From: UBA1941 sp046329575
Lineage (GTDB): Bacteria; Bacteroidota; Bacteroidia; Chitinophagales; LD1
DNA: 64,000 nucleotides
Reading direction: 5' to 3'
NCBI GenBank assembly: GCA_046329575.1
Contig: JAXLUJ010000005.1
Coordinates: 124,001 to 188,000 of the forward strand
Shown: positions 27,642 to 36,019 of the stretch, piece by piece
How positions within the stretch are numbered: position 1 is the stretch's first letter
How the letters are laid out: the number at the start of each line of letters is the position of its first letter
Position numbers and translations under genes: made by a program
Notes under the pieces: model-generated
Told to the model about the DNA's origin: nothing
Databases searched by the model: none
Seen by the model: the letters and a program-made list of their open reading frames with translations, nothing else

Positions 27642-27768
27642 AGCACTTTTTACAAGAATGGAATAGTGGCAGATGCCGGGCGCTGTGCTGAAGGTTCTTA
27701 GGCCGCGAGAAGTCATAAAACGTTGGCCGTGCCTTCTTTTCGAGGTGATTACGAATTACGAATTACGA

Positions 27769-27786
27769 ATGGCGTTGTTGCATGAA
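27769..27786 (+). repeat. Left arm of 18-bp perfect inverted repeat around the IS110 gene
   Basis: ATGGCGTTGTTGCATGAA here is the exact reverse complement of 29427-29444. From the GG at 27771 it looks like the end of an IS6/IS5-type transposon or MITE. Confidence 0.75.
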
Positions 27787-27967
27787 AATATCGTCTAAAC
27801 ATGATTTTTATTTTTGCGGATGCCGGGCTGTTCGCTGCAAGTCCTCAGCCGCGGCCTAATGTTTGTGATCCTTGAAATGCAGCATTGGCGCGGCTTGCGG
27901 GCTTTCCGCTACCATCCCTCATATCTTTGCTTTTGTTTGAAACGATACTATTTTCTTTGTAGAGCTT

Positions 27968-28100
27968 GAGAGAACCCGGTGTGACAATCACATTCAATCC
28001 CTTGTAAGTCGATAAGACTATACTCCGCGGTAGGTTTTAATCACATCGGGTCTCTTCTCCGGAGTCGCAACAGTACCCAAGTAACAGTTTTGATAACTGT
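27968..28100 (+). ncRNA. Candidate IS110 bridge RNA region
   Basis: Upstream of the transposase, 27968-27984 can pair imperfectly with 28041-28059. CTCCG at 28023-28027 can pair with CGGAG near 28058-28064, and ACAGTT/AACTGT forms a hairpin at 28084-28100. IS110 elements are known to make a structured bridge RNA from the noncoding end next to the recombinase. The 11 bases CCGCGGTAGGT at 28025-28035 are complementary to 29313-29323 beyond the transposase gene, as a donor guide might be. This is inference from pairing by eye. Confidence 0.35.
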
Positions 28101-28174
28101 ATACGCTATAAGGATGAGAGATGACGACAGAGAAGATTTTTTCAGGCATATTTTTTAACCAAAAAGTACCTTTT

Positions 28175-29251
28175 ATGTTAAAGTATTCTTTAGGCATCGA
28201 TATTTCCATGAAGTATATCGATGTGTGTTTGGGCACTATTGACCAGCGCCAAGTTTTTAGTGTACTCCGCAACCATCGTTTTAATCAAAACGCCTCGGGA
28301 TTTAAGGCTTTGGTAAACTGGATCGTGAAGTATCGTCGCGATGTGGAAATACCTCTGGTGATAACGATGGAAGCTACGGGCGTGTACCACGAAAACTGTG
28401 CGATGTATCTGCATGAAGCCGGTTATTCGGTTTCCGTGATGTTACCTACTCGCACAAAGGCTCATTTTCAATCCTCAGGCTATAAAAGCAAGACGGATAA
28501 GATTGATGCGGCTGGTCTGGCAAAAATGGGAGCAGAACAATGCTTGCCGGTTTGGCAACCCATGGATCCGTTCATATTGCGTTTACGCGCAAAAACCCGA
28601 CGCCATGAAAGTTTGAACATGAAGAAGACGATTACCAACAATCAGATTCATGCGTTAAAGAACGCCATGCATACTGACAAAGAGGTTTTGGCGCAGTTAA
28701 AGAGCGAGCTAAACTTTTATAATAAGCAGATAAAGCAATTGGAGCAAGAGATAAAGCAATTGCTGAAAAGCAATCCTGATATTTATGAAAGAGCGTTGAA
28801 GGTAATGTCGATTAAAGGTGTCGGACTGCTTACCACCGCCGTGGTGTTGGCTGAAACCAATGCCTTCGCTCTTATTAAGAGCCGCGGCCAGTTATTAAAA
28901 TATTGTGGCTATGAAATTATTCAGCACGATTCGGGTATGACCACAGGAAAATCGCATGTATCGAAAGCTGGAAACGCCCATGTAAGAAGAATTCTGCATA
29001 TGCCAGCGTTATGTGTAGTCCGTTTTGGTGTGGCGCCATTTGCAAATCTATATGCTCGAACTTTTGACCGACACAAGGTAAAAATGAAGAGCTATGTGGC
29101 GGTTCAAAGGAAATTGTTGTTGTTGATGTTCGCTTTATGGACCAAAAACGAACTGTTTGATCCTCAATATAACCATGCCGAAATCATCCAAAAGGAAGAG
29201 AAAAAAAGTAGCCCCTTAACAAGAAGGGGCATACCCGAAGTCACCGTTTAA
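28175..29251 (+). CDS. IS110-family transposase
   Basis: A DEDD-type recombinase of about 358 residues. From the ATG at 28175 it starts MLKYSLGIDISMKYIDV, with the first catalytic Asp in GIDIS. ITMEATGVYHE supplies the Glu and SKTDKIDAAGLAKMG the two Asp. The C-terminal Transposase_20 domain (~205-300) begins VMSIKGVGLLTTAVVLAE and has SHVSKAGNAHVRRIL, with the expected catalytic Ser. A longer in-frame extension to 28121 exists but adds nothing family-like. The gene looks intact, with no frameshift. Hairpins lie at its 3' end (29211-29230 and 29244-29263). Confidence 0.93.
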   Translation: MLKYSLGIDISMKYIDVCLGTIDQRQVFSVLRNHRFNQNASGFKALVNWIVKYRRDVEIPLVITMEATGVYHENCAMYLHEAGYSVSVMLPTRTKAHFQSSGYKSKTDKIDAAGLAKMGAEQCLPVWQPMDPFILRLRAKTRRHESLNMKKTITNNQIHALKNAMHTDKEVLAQLKSELNFYNKQIKQLEQEIKQLLKSNPDIYERALKVMSIKGVGLLTTAVVLAETNAFALIKSRGQLLKYCGYEIIQHDSGMTTGKSHVSKAGNAHVRRILHMPALCVVRFGVAPFANLYARTFDRHKVKMKSYVAVQRKLLLLMFALWTKNELFDPQYNHAEIIQKEEKKSSPLTRRGIPEVTV

Positions 29252-29263
29252 CTTGTTAAACGG
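29244..29263 (+). terminator. Stem-loop over the transposase stop codon
   Basis: CCGTTTAA and TTAAACGG form a perfect 8-bp stem around a 4-base loop; the transposase TAA stop lies in the left arm. A second hairpin with 7-bp stem GCCCCTT/AAGGGGC lies at 29211-29230 inside the last codons. Neither is followed by a long T run, so they may insulate the element rather than terminate strongly. Confidence 0.4.
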
Positions 29264-29623
29264 GCAGCGGAACGAAAATAAATATTTCGTTTGATTTGGA
29301 TTTTAAGACAGTACCTACCGCGGTTTGCCAAAATATCAAGCCTTATTCATTTTGAACAACATACATAGGTCCTCTTAAATATTTCATCACCCTTTTATGC
29401 AATGCCTTTCCTTGGCTCCTGAATTATTCATGCAACAACGCCATTATGAATTACGAGAGGAGGTAAGCTTTTAAATCAAAACCCTAAGCCATCTCGTAAT
29501 TCGTAATTTTTCATTCGTATTTTCTTGGTTGCGGCCTTGCGGGCTTTTCGCGCCGAACAGTACCGCGGCCAGCCAAAACAATTAGCCCCTTGTTTTGAGC
29601 AACCTCACCGGTAGTTTTAAGAA
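29252..29623. other. Noncoding stretch after the IS110 transposase
   Basis: No gene is supported. It contains the 11-bp sequence at 29313-29323 complementary to the candidate bridge RNA, the right arm of the 18-bp inverted repeat (29427-29444), a 10-bp inverted repeat GAATTACGAG/CTCGTAATTC (29448-29457 and 29493-29502) and a GC-rich motif (29531-29554) resembling 27889-27920. Confidence 0.7.
29427..29444 (-). repeat. Right arm of 18-bp perfect inverted repeat
   Basis: Exact reverse complement of 27769-27786; see that entry. Confidence 0.75.
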
Positions 29624-30901
29624 TTAAACTTTCGCCTGCTCGTCGATCAGCCGTGCCGATTCGCGAAGCCGCTGTTCCACATCAATGAGTCGTGCCAGGC
29701 GTTTCAGCCGGGTTTGATGCTCCCGCACATACGGGTTTTCCTGATCCCAAACATAACCGGCCAGCACCGAACAAATTTGCTGGATCACATCGTGCTGTGT
29801 TTCTTTTGCAAAGAATACGGTTTGCAGCGAGCCATCATACCATCCCATCACATAAGTGCGGAACGTATCCACTCCTATCATAGCCACATCCTGATATTCT
29901 TTTTGCCAATCTACCTTTTCGCCTTGCAATTGTTTAACCACCAAATTGGCAGCAAGGTGCGATGAAACAGTAGCCAGGGTAACGCCGCTCGAAAAAATAG
30001 GATCTAAAAACTCAGTAACATTTCCGGTAAGTACATATCCATCACCATAGAATTTATCGATGGTGGTGCTCCAGCCCGCGATAGTGCGCGGCTCCCAAAG
30101 CATTTCGCTTTCGCCAAAGCGTTCTGCCAAATGCGGATCAGTGCTGATGAGCTGGCGAAGGTGTTCTTCAGGAGTTCCGTTAAAGCCCTCAAAAAATTCA
30201 GGGGAACCAACAAAGCCAACCGATGTAGTGCCATTGCTGAATGGAATACACCAGATCCAAACGCCCGGAGCGTGGTCAACAATCAGAATGCGGTTGGGTT
30301 CCACATAGTTCATACGGCGCGGATCCTTGATATGACTGAAAAGCGCCTTGCGCGGAGGCAAATGCGATGGCCGGTCCAGGTTGAACAGTTTCGGAATTAC
30401 GCGACCATAACCCGAGGCATCCACGATAAAACGCGCTTCAATCTTTTTTTCATTTCCATTAGCATCCACAGTGGTAGTAATGGAATGCGTGCCATGAAAA
30501 TCGATATGGGTAACAGTAGTTTTATATTCCAGCGGCACTCCCATCTTTTGAACTTCGTTGGCCAACGTCAAATCGAAATCAGCACGCGGCATTTGGAAGG
30601 TCCACGACCAGCCTTTTGTAAACTGGTCAGAAAAATTGAAGTCCATGATATCGCCCTTGGTATTCACGAATTTCGCTCCGAACTTTTCCTGAAAACCTTG
30701 CGCTTTTACCGCCTCCAGAAATCCTGCTGCTTCCAGCGCTTCCATACAGCGCGGCAGCAAACTTTCACCAATCACAAAACGTGGAAACTGTTCTTTTTCA
30801 ACAATTTTTGTAGTGAAGCCGGCGCGGTTAATAATGGAAGCTGCAACAGTTCCGGAAGGACCGGCGCCAATAACCAAAACATCTACTTTTTCCGTGGTCA
30901 T
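29624..30901 (-). CDS. FAD-dependent oxidoreductase of the tryptophan-halogenase/geranylgeranyl-reductase superfamily
   Basis: A 425-residue flavoprotein. The FAD-binding start is VLVIGAGPSGTVAA; FPRFVIGESLLPR is typical of the halogenase-like group. FIVDASGYGRVIPK is the second FAD site, and GVWIWCIPFSNG contains WxWxIP, a hallmark of flavin-dependent halogenases; GNVTEFLDPIFSSGV closes the FAD fold. Relatives occur in flexirubin and dialkylresorcinol clusters, but no such genes are adjacent, so the substrate is open. Halogenation is possible but unproven. Confidence 0.85.
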   Translation of the reverse strand: MTTEKVDVLVIGAGPSGTVAASIINRAGFTTKIVEKEQFPRFVIGESLLPRCMEALEAAGFLEAVKAQGFQEKFGAKFVNTKGDIMDFNFSDQFTKGWSWTFQMPRADFDLTLANEVQKMGVPLEYKTTVTHIDFHGTHSITTTVDANGNEKKIEARFIVDASGYGRVIPKLFNLDRPSHLPPRKALFSHIKDPRRMNYVEPNRILIVDHAPGVWIWCIPFSNGTTSVGFVGSPEFFEGFNGTPEEHLRQLISTDPHLAERFGESEMLWEPRTIAGWSTTIDKFYGDGYVLTGNVTEFLDPIFSSGVTLATVSSHLAANLVVKQLQGEKVDWQKEYQDVAMIGVDTFRTYVMGWYDGSLQTVFFAKETQHDVIQQICSVLAGYVWDQENPYVREHQTRLKRLARLIDVEQRLRESARLIDEQAKV

Positions 30902-31148
30902 AATCCTGCGTTTTATTGCGCCGCAAATATACCACTTCTGAAATTACATAGATAGCCATGAGTAAGATCAGGCACAAAATCGCGCGGAAGCCGCAAGAGT
31001 TAAAAACTTAAAATGGTAAATTGTAAGTGTTTAAGGACCAAAGTAGTTTCTTCACGCCTCCACTACTGTTTACAATTTGATATTTTAAATTTTAGATAGT
31101 TTGATCTGCGGAATTGCAGCGGAAGATCCATCGCCTTTTACTTTTCTA

Positions 31149-32804
31149 TTACTCGCCCTGCAGCCAAACAATACGGCTCATTTTATCGCCTTTATCGCGA
31201 TCAATTTGCAGCGTCACCAGCACATTGTTTGCAGCATCATACGCAGAAGTGCTGAAAAAGCCCAGCGAATGACCGCCATTGTTTCCAAACACCAACTGCC
31301 TGTCGGGCAGCGGCTTGGCGCCTGGCGATACATCAAAGGCAAAGGCATCGCAATCGCCCACTCCTACAATTTTGGTCACCTTCCCATTCGGTGCAGAAGT
31401 GGCGTTTGATTGCACATCGTTCATCAACACATAGTTTTTATTCTTTCCATTCAGGAATGTTGCTGATTTGTATTGAAAGCCCATTACACAATACGTTGGG
31501 CGCACATCGCGATCGGCCATGTAAAGCGGTTCTACATAGAAATACGAATGTTCCTTAGGAACCAGCGATGAGGATTGCAGATGAAAATCTTTATCGTAGT
31601 ACAACACCGCCAGATCTTTCAATACCGCACTTCGGCCGGCCATACCATAACCGCCGCCGCCCTGAGTAATTTGTTCCAATCCTTCCAGTAAAATGCAAAA
31701 GCTACCGTCGCGATTCACGATCAGATTTTCCGGCACGCCTCCAAAACTTTTTCTTTTTGAAAAATAATCGCGATAGGCCTGATTCACCTCCTCCAGATTG
31801 ATATCGAAACTGTGCCCTGCCTCTTCTTTCGTTTTTGCGTTGAATGCGGCCAACAGCACATTATAGTGCATCACATTGGCCGCCATAAAATTGTTTTCGG
31901 TAGCGCCTTTGTTAAGTGTAAGTACCATTAACTGATCGGTAACCGGGTTGTATCTAATCAATCCGTGTTGGGTGAGCTTGTCGGTCTTATTCTTCAGATT
32001 GGTGAATAATTGTTCACCTCCTGCTTTTATCGTAGTAATAAAGGTTTGATTGTCTTTTCCTCCGGTTCGCGTGGTGTTGTAGCCCAGGTCAAGCACTTCT
32101 ACTTGTTTATCGGCCACAACGGCAATGTCAAGCACATCAATAAATGCAAATTTATCGCCCGGCGTTTTTAATACCACTTTCGAAAGGGTTTTATGTGCCG
32201 AATTGAAGTGCATTATGGTTGTAGAAGATGATCCGTCACCATTCAAATAACCGAAAAGCGATACCGCATAGTTCTCGGAAAACGGATCTTTTTTAGCGAT
32301 GTAAAACGGCATCATCAACCTATTGGCCTGCGTAAATGCCTGCATATCTTTCTTGGTCATTTGCGGTCCATCGGCAAGATCGTCCTGACTGATTACGCCT
32401 CCGGTAGCGCCATCAAGTACCATCCTTTTAAGCATCGGATAGCCTTGCATGAATCCGGTTATCATCGCCACAATGTCGTTGTTCACATTAAAACATGCCG
32501 TGAATTCATAGAACATTTTTCCGTGCAGATCAACTGGAATTTTCTTTTGAACCAACTGTTTGTGGTCAGGGCCATAAATAGTAATATCGAGAAAGGTGCC
32601 GGCTTGCTGTCTTCCGAAAATTGGCATACCTCCAAGTGCTGATGTAACAATGGCCGCATGAACGGTGTTGCCATTGGGGAGCACCAATAATTTCACATAC
32701 CCGCCCTGTTGTTCCGGGAAGGATGAAGATGTGGCAATGGTTTTGAATTGGGCGAATGCCTCCAACTGTAGGGCTAACAAAAATAAAATGAACAGGTTAC
32801 GCAT
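31149..32804 (-). CDS. Secreted protein of unknown function
   Basis: A 551-residue protein with signal peptide MRNLFILFLLALQLEAFA. The mature part is beta-rich with repeated patterns of a short hydrophobic strand followed by a charged turn (VKLLVLPNGNTVHAAIV, YNPVTDQLMVLTLNKG, NLIVNRDGSFCILLEG), reminiscent of a propeller. It lacks a T9SS tail and lipobox, so it is probably periplasmic. I do not recognise the family. It stands alone between the flavoprotein and the PfpI-like gene. Confidence 0.7.
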   Translation of the reverse strand: MRNLFILFLLALQLEAFAQFKTIATSSSFPEQQGGYVKLLVLPNGNTVHAAIVTSALGGMPIFGRQQAGTFLDITIYGPDHKQLVQKKIPVDLHGKMFYEFTACFNVNNDIVAMITGFMQGYPMLKRMVLDGATGGVISQDDLADGPQMTKKDMQAFTQANRLMMPFYIAKKDPFSENYAVSLFGYLNGDGSSSTTIMHFNSAHKTLSKVVLKTPGDKFAFIDVLDIAVVADKQVEVLDLGYNTTRTGGKDNQTFITTIKAGGEQLFTNLKNKTDKLTQHGLIRYNPVTDQLMVLTLNKGATENNFMAANVMHYNVLLAAFNAKTKEEAGHSFDINLEEVNQAYRDYFSKRKSFGGVPENLIVNRDGSFCILLEGLEQITQGGGGYGMAGRSAVLKDLAVLYYDKDFHLQSSSLVPKEHSYFYVEPLYMADRDVRPTYCVMGFQYKSATFLNGKNKNYVLMNDVQSNATSAPNGKVTKIVGVGDCDAFAFDVSPGAKPLPDRQLVFGNNGGHSLGFFSTSAYDAANNVLVTLQIDRDKGDKMSRIVWLQGE

Positions 32805-32938
32805 GTGTAGTCATGTTTTACGCTAAAGTAATTTTCCTGTTTGTTAAAATGTAGTTGTCCTAAATTTTTAAGAAAAACAAGGCAAGGCGGCACTTTGAAA
32901 ATCTTGAAGTATAACCGGCAGCCATCAGGCCAATGTGC

Positions 32939-33694
32939 TTAGCGCCCTTGCAACACCTCCAGAAACAAGGCCGAAAAATTATAGGCATCGCCGGGCCAAC
33001 GCGCCGAAACATAGTTCCGATCTCGCAACGCAAAGCCGCGACTCATGTGTCCGGGTGCATCGCGGAATAGCGGTTGCGGACCTTTTTGAAATTGGCTTTC
33101 CTTCTCAAGTATCGACCGCACTTCCCGTTCAACCGTAAGGCCGGGATAGGTGAGATAGTAATCGCCCAGCCACAACCGGGTGAGCCTATAGGCCAGCAGT
33201 TCCTGTGCTTCCAACAAACAAGTAGTGTTGTAGCCGCGCAATACCGGTTTTTGAAAAGCATCCTTACTTCTTGCCGCCAAAACTACTCCATGGCATATAG
33301 CGCCCACGGGTTGCCGATTTTCGAAAAAGGCGGCTACCAGATTTTGCAAGGTTACAGATTCGAGATAGTCCTTTACCCCTTTATCATGGCCGCCCGGAAG
33401 CACTAAACCATCAAAATCTTCTGCTTGTAATTCAGCATAGGAAAGTGGCGCACGAAATGCTTGCTGCTGCTGCATTTCAGCGTATGCTTCTACTGCATCT
33501 TTGCGGGCCTGCAGCAAGCTTTTCCAAATGCCAAGGTCTTTTCCCAACAGCATTCGCTCGTCGGCTTTTCCTGTTTCGCCATGCGGCGTGGCAAATTGAA
33601 CTTGAACATTTTTCGAATGCAACACTTTCCATGGTATGGCCACTTCAGTAGGGTCGAAACCATAAGCCGGCAGTGGGATCAATACCTTCTTCAT
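32939..33694 (-). CDS. DJ-1/PfpI-family protein (type 1 glutamine amidotransferase-like)
   Basis: A 251-residue cytoplasmic protein. FDGLVLPGGHDKG and VGAICHGVVLAARS give the nucleophile elbow Cys and adjacent His of the DJ-1/PfpI class. The N terminus MKKVLIPLPAYGFDPTEVAIPW fits the family, and it is longer than minimal DJ-1 (~190), like the Hsp31/YhbO-type relatives. Possible roles are glyoxalase III, deglycase or chaperone activity; none can be picked. Its ATG overlaps the stop of the GH27 gene by 4 bases. Confidence 0.85.
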   Translation of the reverse strand: MKKVLIPLPAYGFDPTEVAIPWKVLHSKNVQVQFATPHGETGKADERMLLGKDLGIWKSLLQARKDAVEAYAEMQQQQAFRAPLSYAELQAEDFDGLVLPGGHDKGVKDYLESVTLQNLVAAFFENRQPVGAICHGVVLAARSKDAFQKPVLRGYNTTCLLEAQELLAYRLTRLWLGDYYLTYPGLTVEREVRSILEKESQFQKGPQPLFRDAPGHMSRGFALRDRNYVSARWPGDAYNFSALFLEVLQGR

Positions 33695-35061
33695 GGTCTT
33701 CCATTTTCCTTTGAAACCACCTCATAAGCCGGCACGGTAATGCCATCCACCAGTTGCGCCTTTTCTTTAGGATTGAAGTACCAGATTCGTTCTGAATTTT
33801 GGCCCACAGGAATGGTAATTCTATACAATCCTTTCACCTTCCTGAATGTAGCAGGGCCGGTCATTTCGCGCTGTTGTAAATCGGTGTAGGCCGAATGGGT
33901 GAGCAACTCATGATCGTATTCGTTCATGTGCCGCAAATCGCAACTGGCCAGCAAAGGCGATTGCATCACGCACCATAACATAAAATGGCTGCGGTATTGC
34001 GTTTCGGTTAGTCCCTTAAACAGGCCATTAGCCGAAGTGGCCTTTCCCGTGCCATGGTTTCCCACCAAAAGCATATCGGGATCGTTCCAGTGGCCTGGTC
34101 CGCCATAATGCAATAGCTTACTGTTCCGCTTTACAATTTTGGTTACGCTCATTTGCCATGGCGTGCCGCCACTCCAGGTGTCGAAAATGTCGGGGGTGGT
34201 GCGCCAATAGCTGCCGCCGGTTTGGGCGGCCCACTTCCACGGGTGGCGGATGCCCCATTCGCAAACGCTGAAAACAATGGAACGGCCACAATGCTTTAAG
34301 GCATTACCCATGGCCGCATAGCGTTTTTTGGCGGCACTGCGACCCCATGGCGCAAAACAATAATCGTATTTCAAAAGGTCAATACCCCATTCTGCATAAG
34401 TTTTGGCATCAATTTCTTCATACGAAAAACCGCCGAAGCATTTTCCGCAGGTTTTGTTGCCGGCACAACTGTAAATGCCCAGTTTTAAACCCTTTGAATG
34501 AATATAATCGGCCAGATATCGCATGCCGTGCGGAAATTTCCTGGGGTCGGCCTTCGGGCGTCCATCAGCTTCTCGTTCTGCATCATGCCAAAAATCATCG
34601 ATGTTAATATACTGATAACCCATGTCGCGCATCCCGGAATTCACCATGGCATCGGCCATTTCCATCAGCATTTTTTCATCAATATCTTTGGTGAAAACAT
34701 TCCAGCTGTTCCATCCCATCACCGGCGTGTAGCAAAGGGTATCGCCAAAAACAAGCGTAAGGGTTTCTGTTGACTTTCCTGCAGGATTTTCGGCATGCAC
34801 CACTACATCGTACCGTCCAGCAGGACCGGCCTTGCCTGTAATAATGCCCTTTTCAGCATCCAGCACCAATCCGTTTGGTAAATTATCGGCGGTAAAATGC
34901 ATGGCACGCATACCGGTAACCGGAAGGGTGAACAGAAAATCGGTGTTTGGACGATTGCCAACCACCCTGGCGCCATGGAACATGGGCGCACCTTGATTTG
35001 AAAAGGGTTGTGCTTGTAAAAAACCAACAGAAACAGTTAAAAGAAAAAACAGAATTCTCAT
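33691..35061 (-). CDS. Alpha-galactosidase, glycoside hydrolase family 27
   Basis: A secreted enzyme of about 456 residues. The start was set at the ATG at 35061 because MRILFFLLTVSVGFLQAQ is a clean signal peptide; the longer frame would run into the divergent VOC gene. Residues ~25-110 form an Ig-like putative module (FTLPVTG, GRYDVVVHAENPAGKS). The GH27 barrel follows with TPVMGWNSWN, YINIDDFWH, LKYDYCFAPW (nucleophile Asp) and PGHWNDPDMLLVGN (acid/base Asp). It should release alpha-galactose in the periplasm. It overlaps the PfpI-like gene by 4 bases. Confidence 0.92.
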   Translation of the reverse strand: MRILFFLLTVSVGFLQAQPFSNQGAPMFHGARVVGNRPNTDFLFTLPVTGMRAMHFTADNLPNGLVLDAEKGIITGKAGPAGRYDVVVHAENPAGKSTETLTLVFGDTLCYTPVMGWNSWNVFTKDIDEKMLMEMADAMVNSGMRDMGYQYINIDDFWHDAEREADGRPKADPRKFPHGMRYLADYIHSKGLKLGIYSCAGNKTCGKCFGGFSYEEIDAKTYAEWGIDLLKYDYCFAPWGRSAAKKRYAAMGNALKHCGRSIVFSVCEWGIRHPWKWAAQTGGSYWRTTPDIFDTWSGGTPWQMSVTKIVKRNSKLLHYGGPGHWNDPDMLLVGNHGTGKATSANGLFKGLTETQYRSHFMLWCVMQSPLLASCDLRHMNEYDHELLTHSAYTDLQQREMTGPATFRKVKGLYRITIPVGQNSERIWYFNPKEKAQLVDGITVPAYEVVSKENGRP

Positions 35062-35112
35062 TCCTGCGAAATAAGAATTAAAAACAGATTTTAAGATTGT
35101 CATCTTTGAGGA

Positions 35113-35511
35113 ATGGAACACATCGCACTTTTTGAAACCATTTTGTATGTAAATGATCAGGAAAAAAGCGCCTCGTTCTACGAAAAAATCTTTCGCCGTT
35201 CGCCATCGCTGCATGTACCCGGAATGACGGAGTTTCAAATTGCAGCAAACATAAAATTAGGCTTGATGCCGTCTTCAGGCATTGTAAAAATTTTAGATGG
35301 AAAGATTGAACATCCCGATAAAGCAGGGAGCGTGGCTCGTTGCGAACTTTATTTGTATGTTGCCGATGTAGATCTGGAGTTCCAAAATGCAATTGCCGCA
35401 GGAGCCCGAATCCTGAGCGAGGTGCAACCGCGGAACTGGGGCGATAAGGCCTGCTATTTTGCCGACCCGGATGGACACATTATTGCATTCGCACAAAGGC
35501 ATGATTTATGA
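35113..35511 (+). CDS. VOC (glyoxalase/dioxygenase) superfamily protein
   Basis: A 132-residue protein with paired beta-alpha-beta-beta-beta modules. It starts MEHIALFETILYVNDQEKSASFYEKIF, the usual VOC opening, and ends DKACYFADPDGHIIAFAQRH, the second-half metal-site motif. It could be a small glyoxalase-like or antibiotic-binding protein; substrate unknown. It is divergent from the GH27 gene across 51 bases. Confidence 0.85.
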   Translation: MEHIALFETILYVNDQEKSASFYEKIFRRSPSLHVPGMTEFQIAANIKLGLMPSSGIVKILDGKIEHPDKAGSVARCELYLYVADVDLEFQNAIAAGARILSEVQPRNWGDKACYFADPDGHIIAFAQRHDL

Positions 35512-35557
35512 TGCAACCCTATATCGCCGATATTGAAATTCATTTAAATTATTTGGT

Positions 35558-36019
35558 ATGAAAAAGCTGGGAATTTTTGCGCTTCTACTCGTTCTTGTAT
35601 CCTGCAAAAAAGAAAAGGCGCTTCCTCCTGAACGGCTGGTGTTCGGTCAGTTTTATGGTGAATGTGCCGGTGAACGATGCATTGAAATTTACAAAATTGA
35701 AAACAGGAAGTTGTTTGAAGACCGCAATGATCAATATCCGTCCTTTACGGCTTTCTATTCGGCAAATTACGACATGCTATCTACCGCACAATATGAAAGC
35801 GTGAAAAACTTAAAAAACATGTTTCCTATGGCGTTGCTGAACGAGAGCAGAACGGTGATTGGCGCGCCGGATGCCGGCGATTGGGGCGGCTATTATATTG
35901 AATATGAAAAAGGAGATATGCATCAATTTTGGCTGATTGATAAAATGCGAGGCAGTGTTCCTTCGGCATATCATCCCTTTCTCGATAGTGTGGAGGCGAA
36001 GATCTTATTGCTGAAGTAG
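35558..36019 (+). CDS. Hypothetical lipoprotein
   Basis: A 153-residue protein with a lipobox signal peptide MKKLGIFALLLVLVSC. The mature part contains GQFYGECAGERCIEIYKIENRK and ends in a helical SVEAKILLLK. I recognise no family, but the C-x-G-E-x-C pattern after the anchor recurs in small Bacteroidota lipoproteins. It stands 46 bases after the VOC gene and its stop abuts the convergent stop at 36020. Confidence 0.7.
   Translation: MKKLGIFALLLVLVSCKKEKALPPERLVFGQFYGECAGERCIEIYKIENRKLFEDRNDQYPSFTAFYSANYDMLSTAQYESVKNLKNMFPMALLNESRTVIGAPDAGDWGGYYIEYEKGDMHQFWLIDKMRGSVPSAYHPFLDSVEAKILLLK

Larger units (their letters stand above)
27642..28174. other. Repeat-rich noncoding stretch before the IS110 transposase
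   Basis: No gene is supported in these 533 bases. It holds a degenerate GC-rich repeat at 27672-27709 with a relative at 27818-27856, a tandem ATTACGAA tract (27748-27770), the left arm of an 18-bp inverted repeat (27769-27786), a GC-rich motif at 27889-27920 and the candidate bridge RNA at 27968-28100. Confidence 0.7.
27771..29442. mobile_element. Candidate 1.67-kb nested element: MITE-like termini around an IS110-family insertion
   Basis: The 16-bp perfect inverted repeats GGCGTTGTTGCATGAA/complement bound 1672 bases. The nine bases outside are ATTACGAAT on the left and ATTATGAAT on the right (8 of 9 identical), compatible with a target duplication, although the left copy sits in an ATTACGAA tandem repeat that weakens this. 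IS110 elements normally lack such termini, so a nested arrangement is more likely than a single element. Confidence 0.45.

Noticed and set aside
30131..30955. 274-codon antisense frame inside the flavoprotein gene
   Set aside because: The sense frame carries GxGPSG, GESLLPR and WIWCIP; the antisense frame has no recognisable motif.
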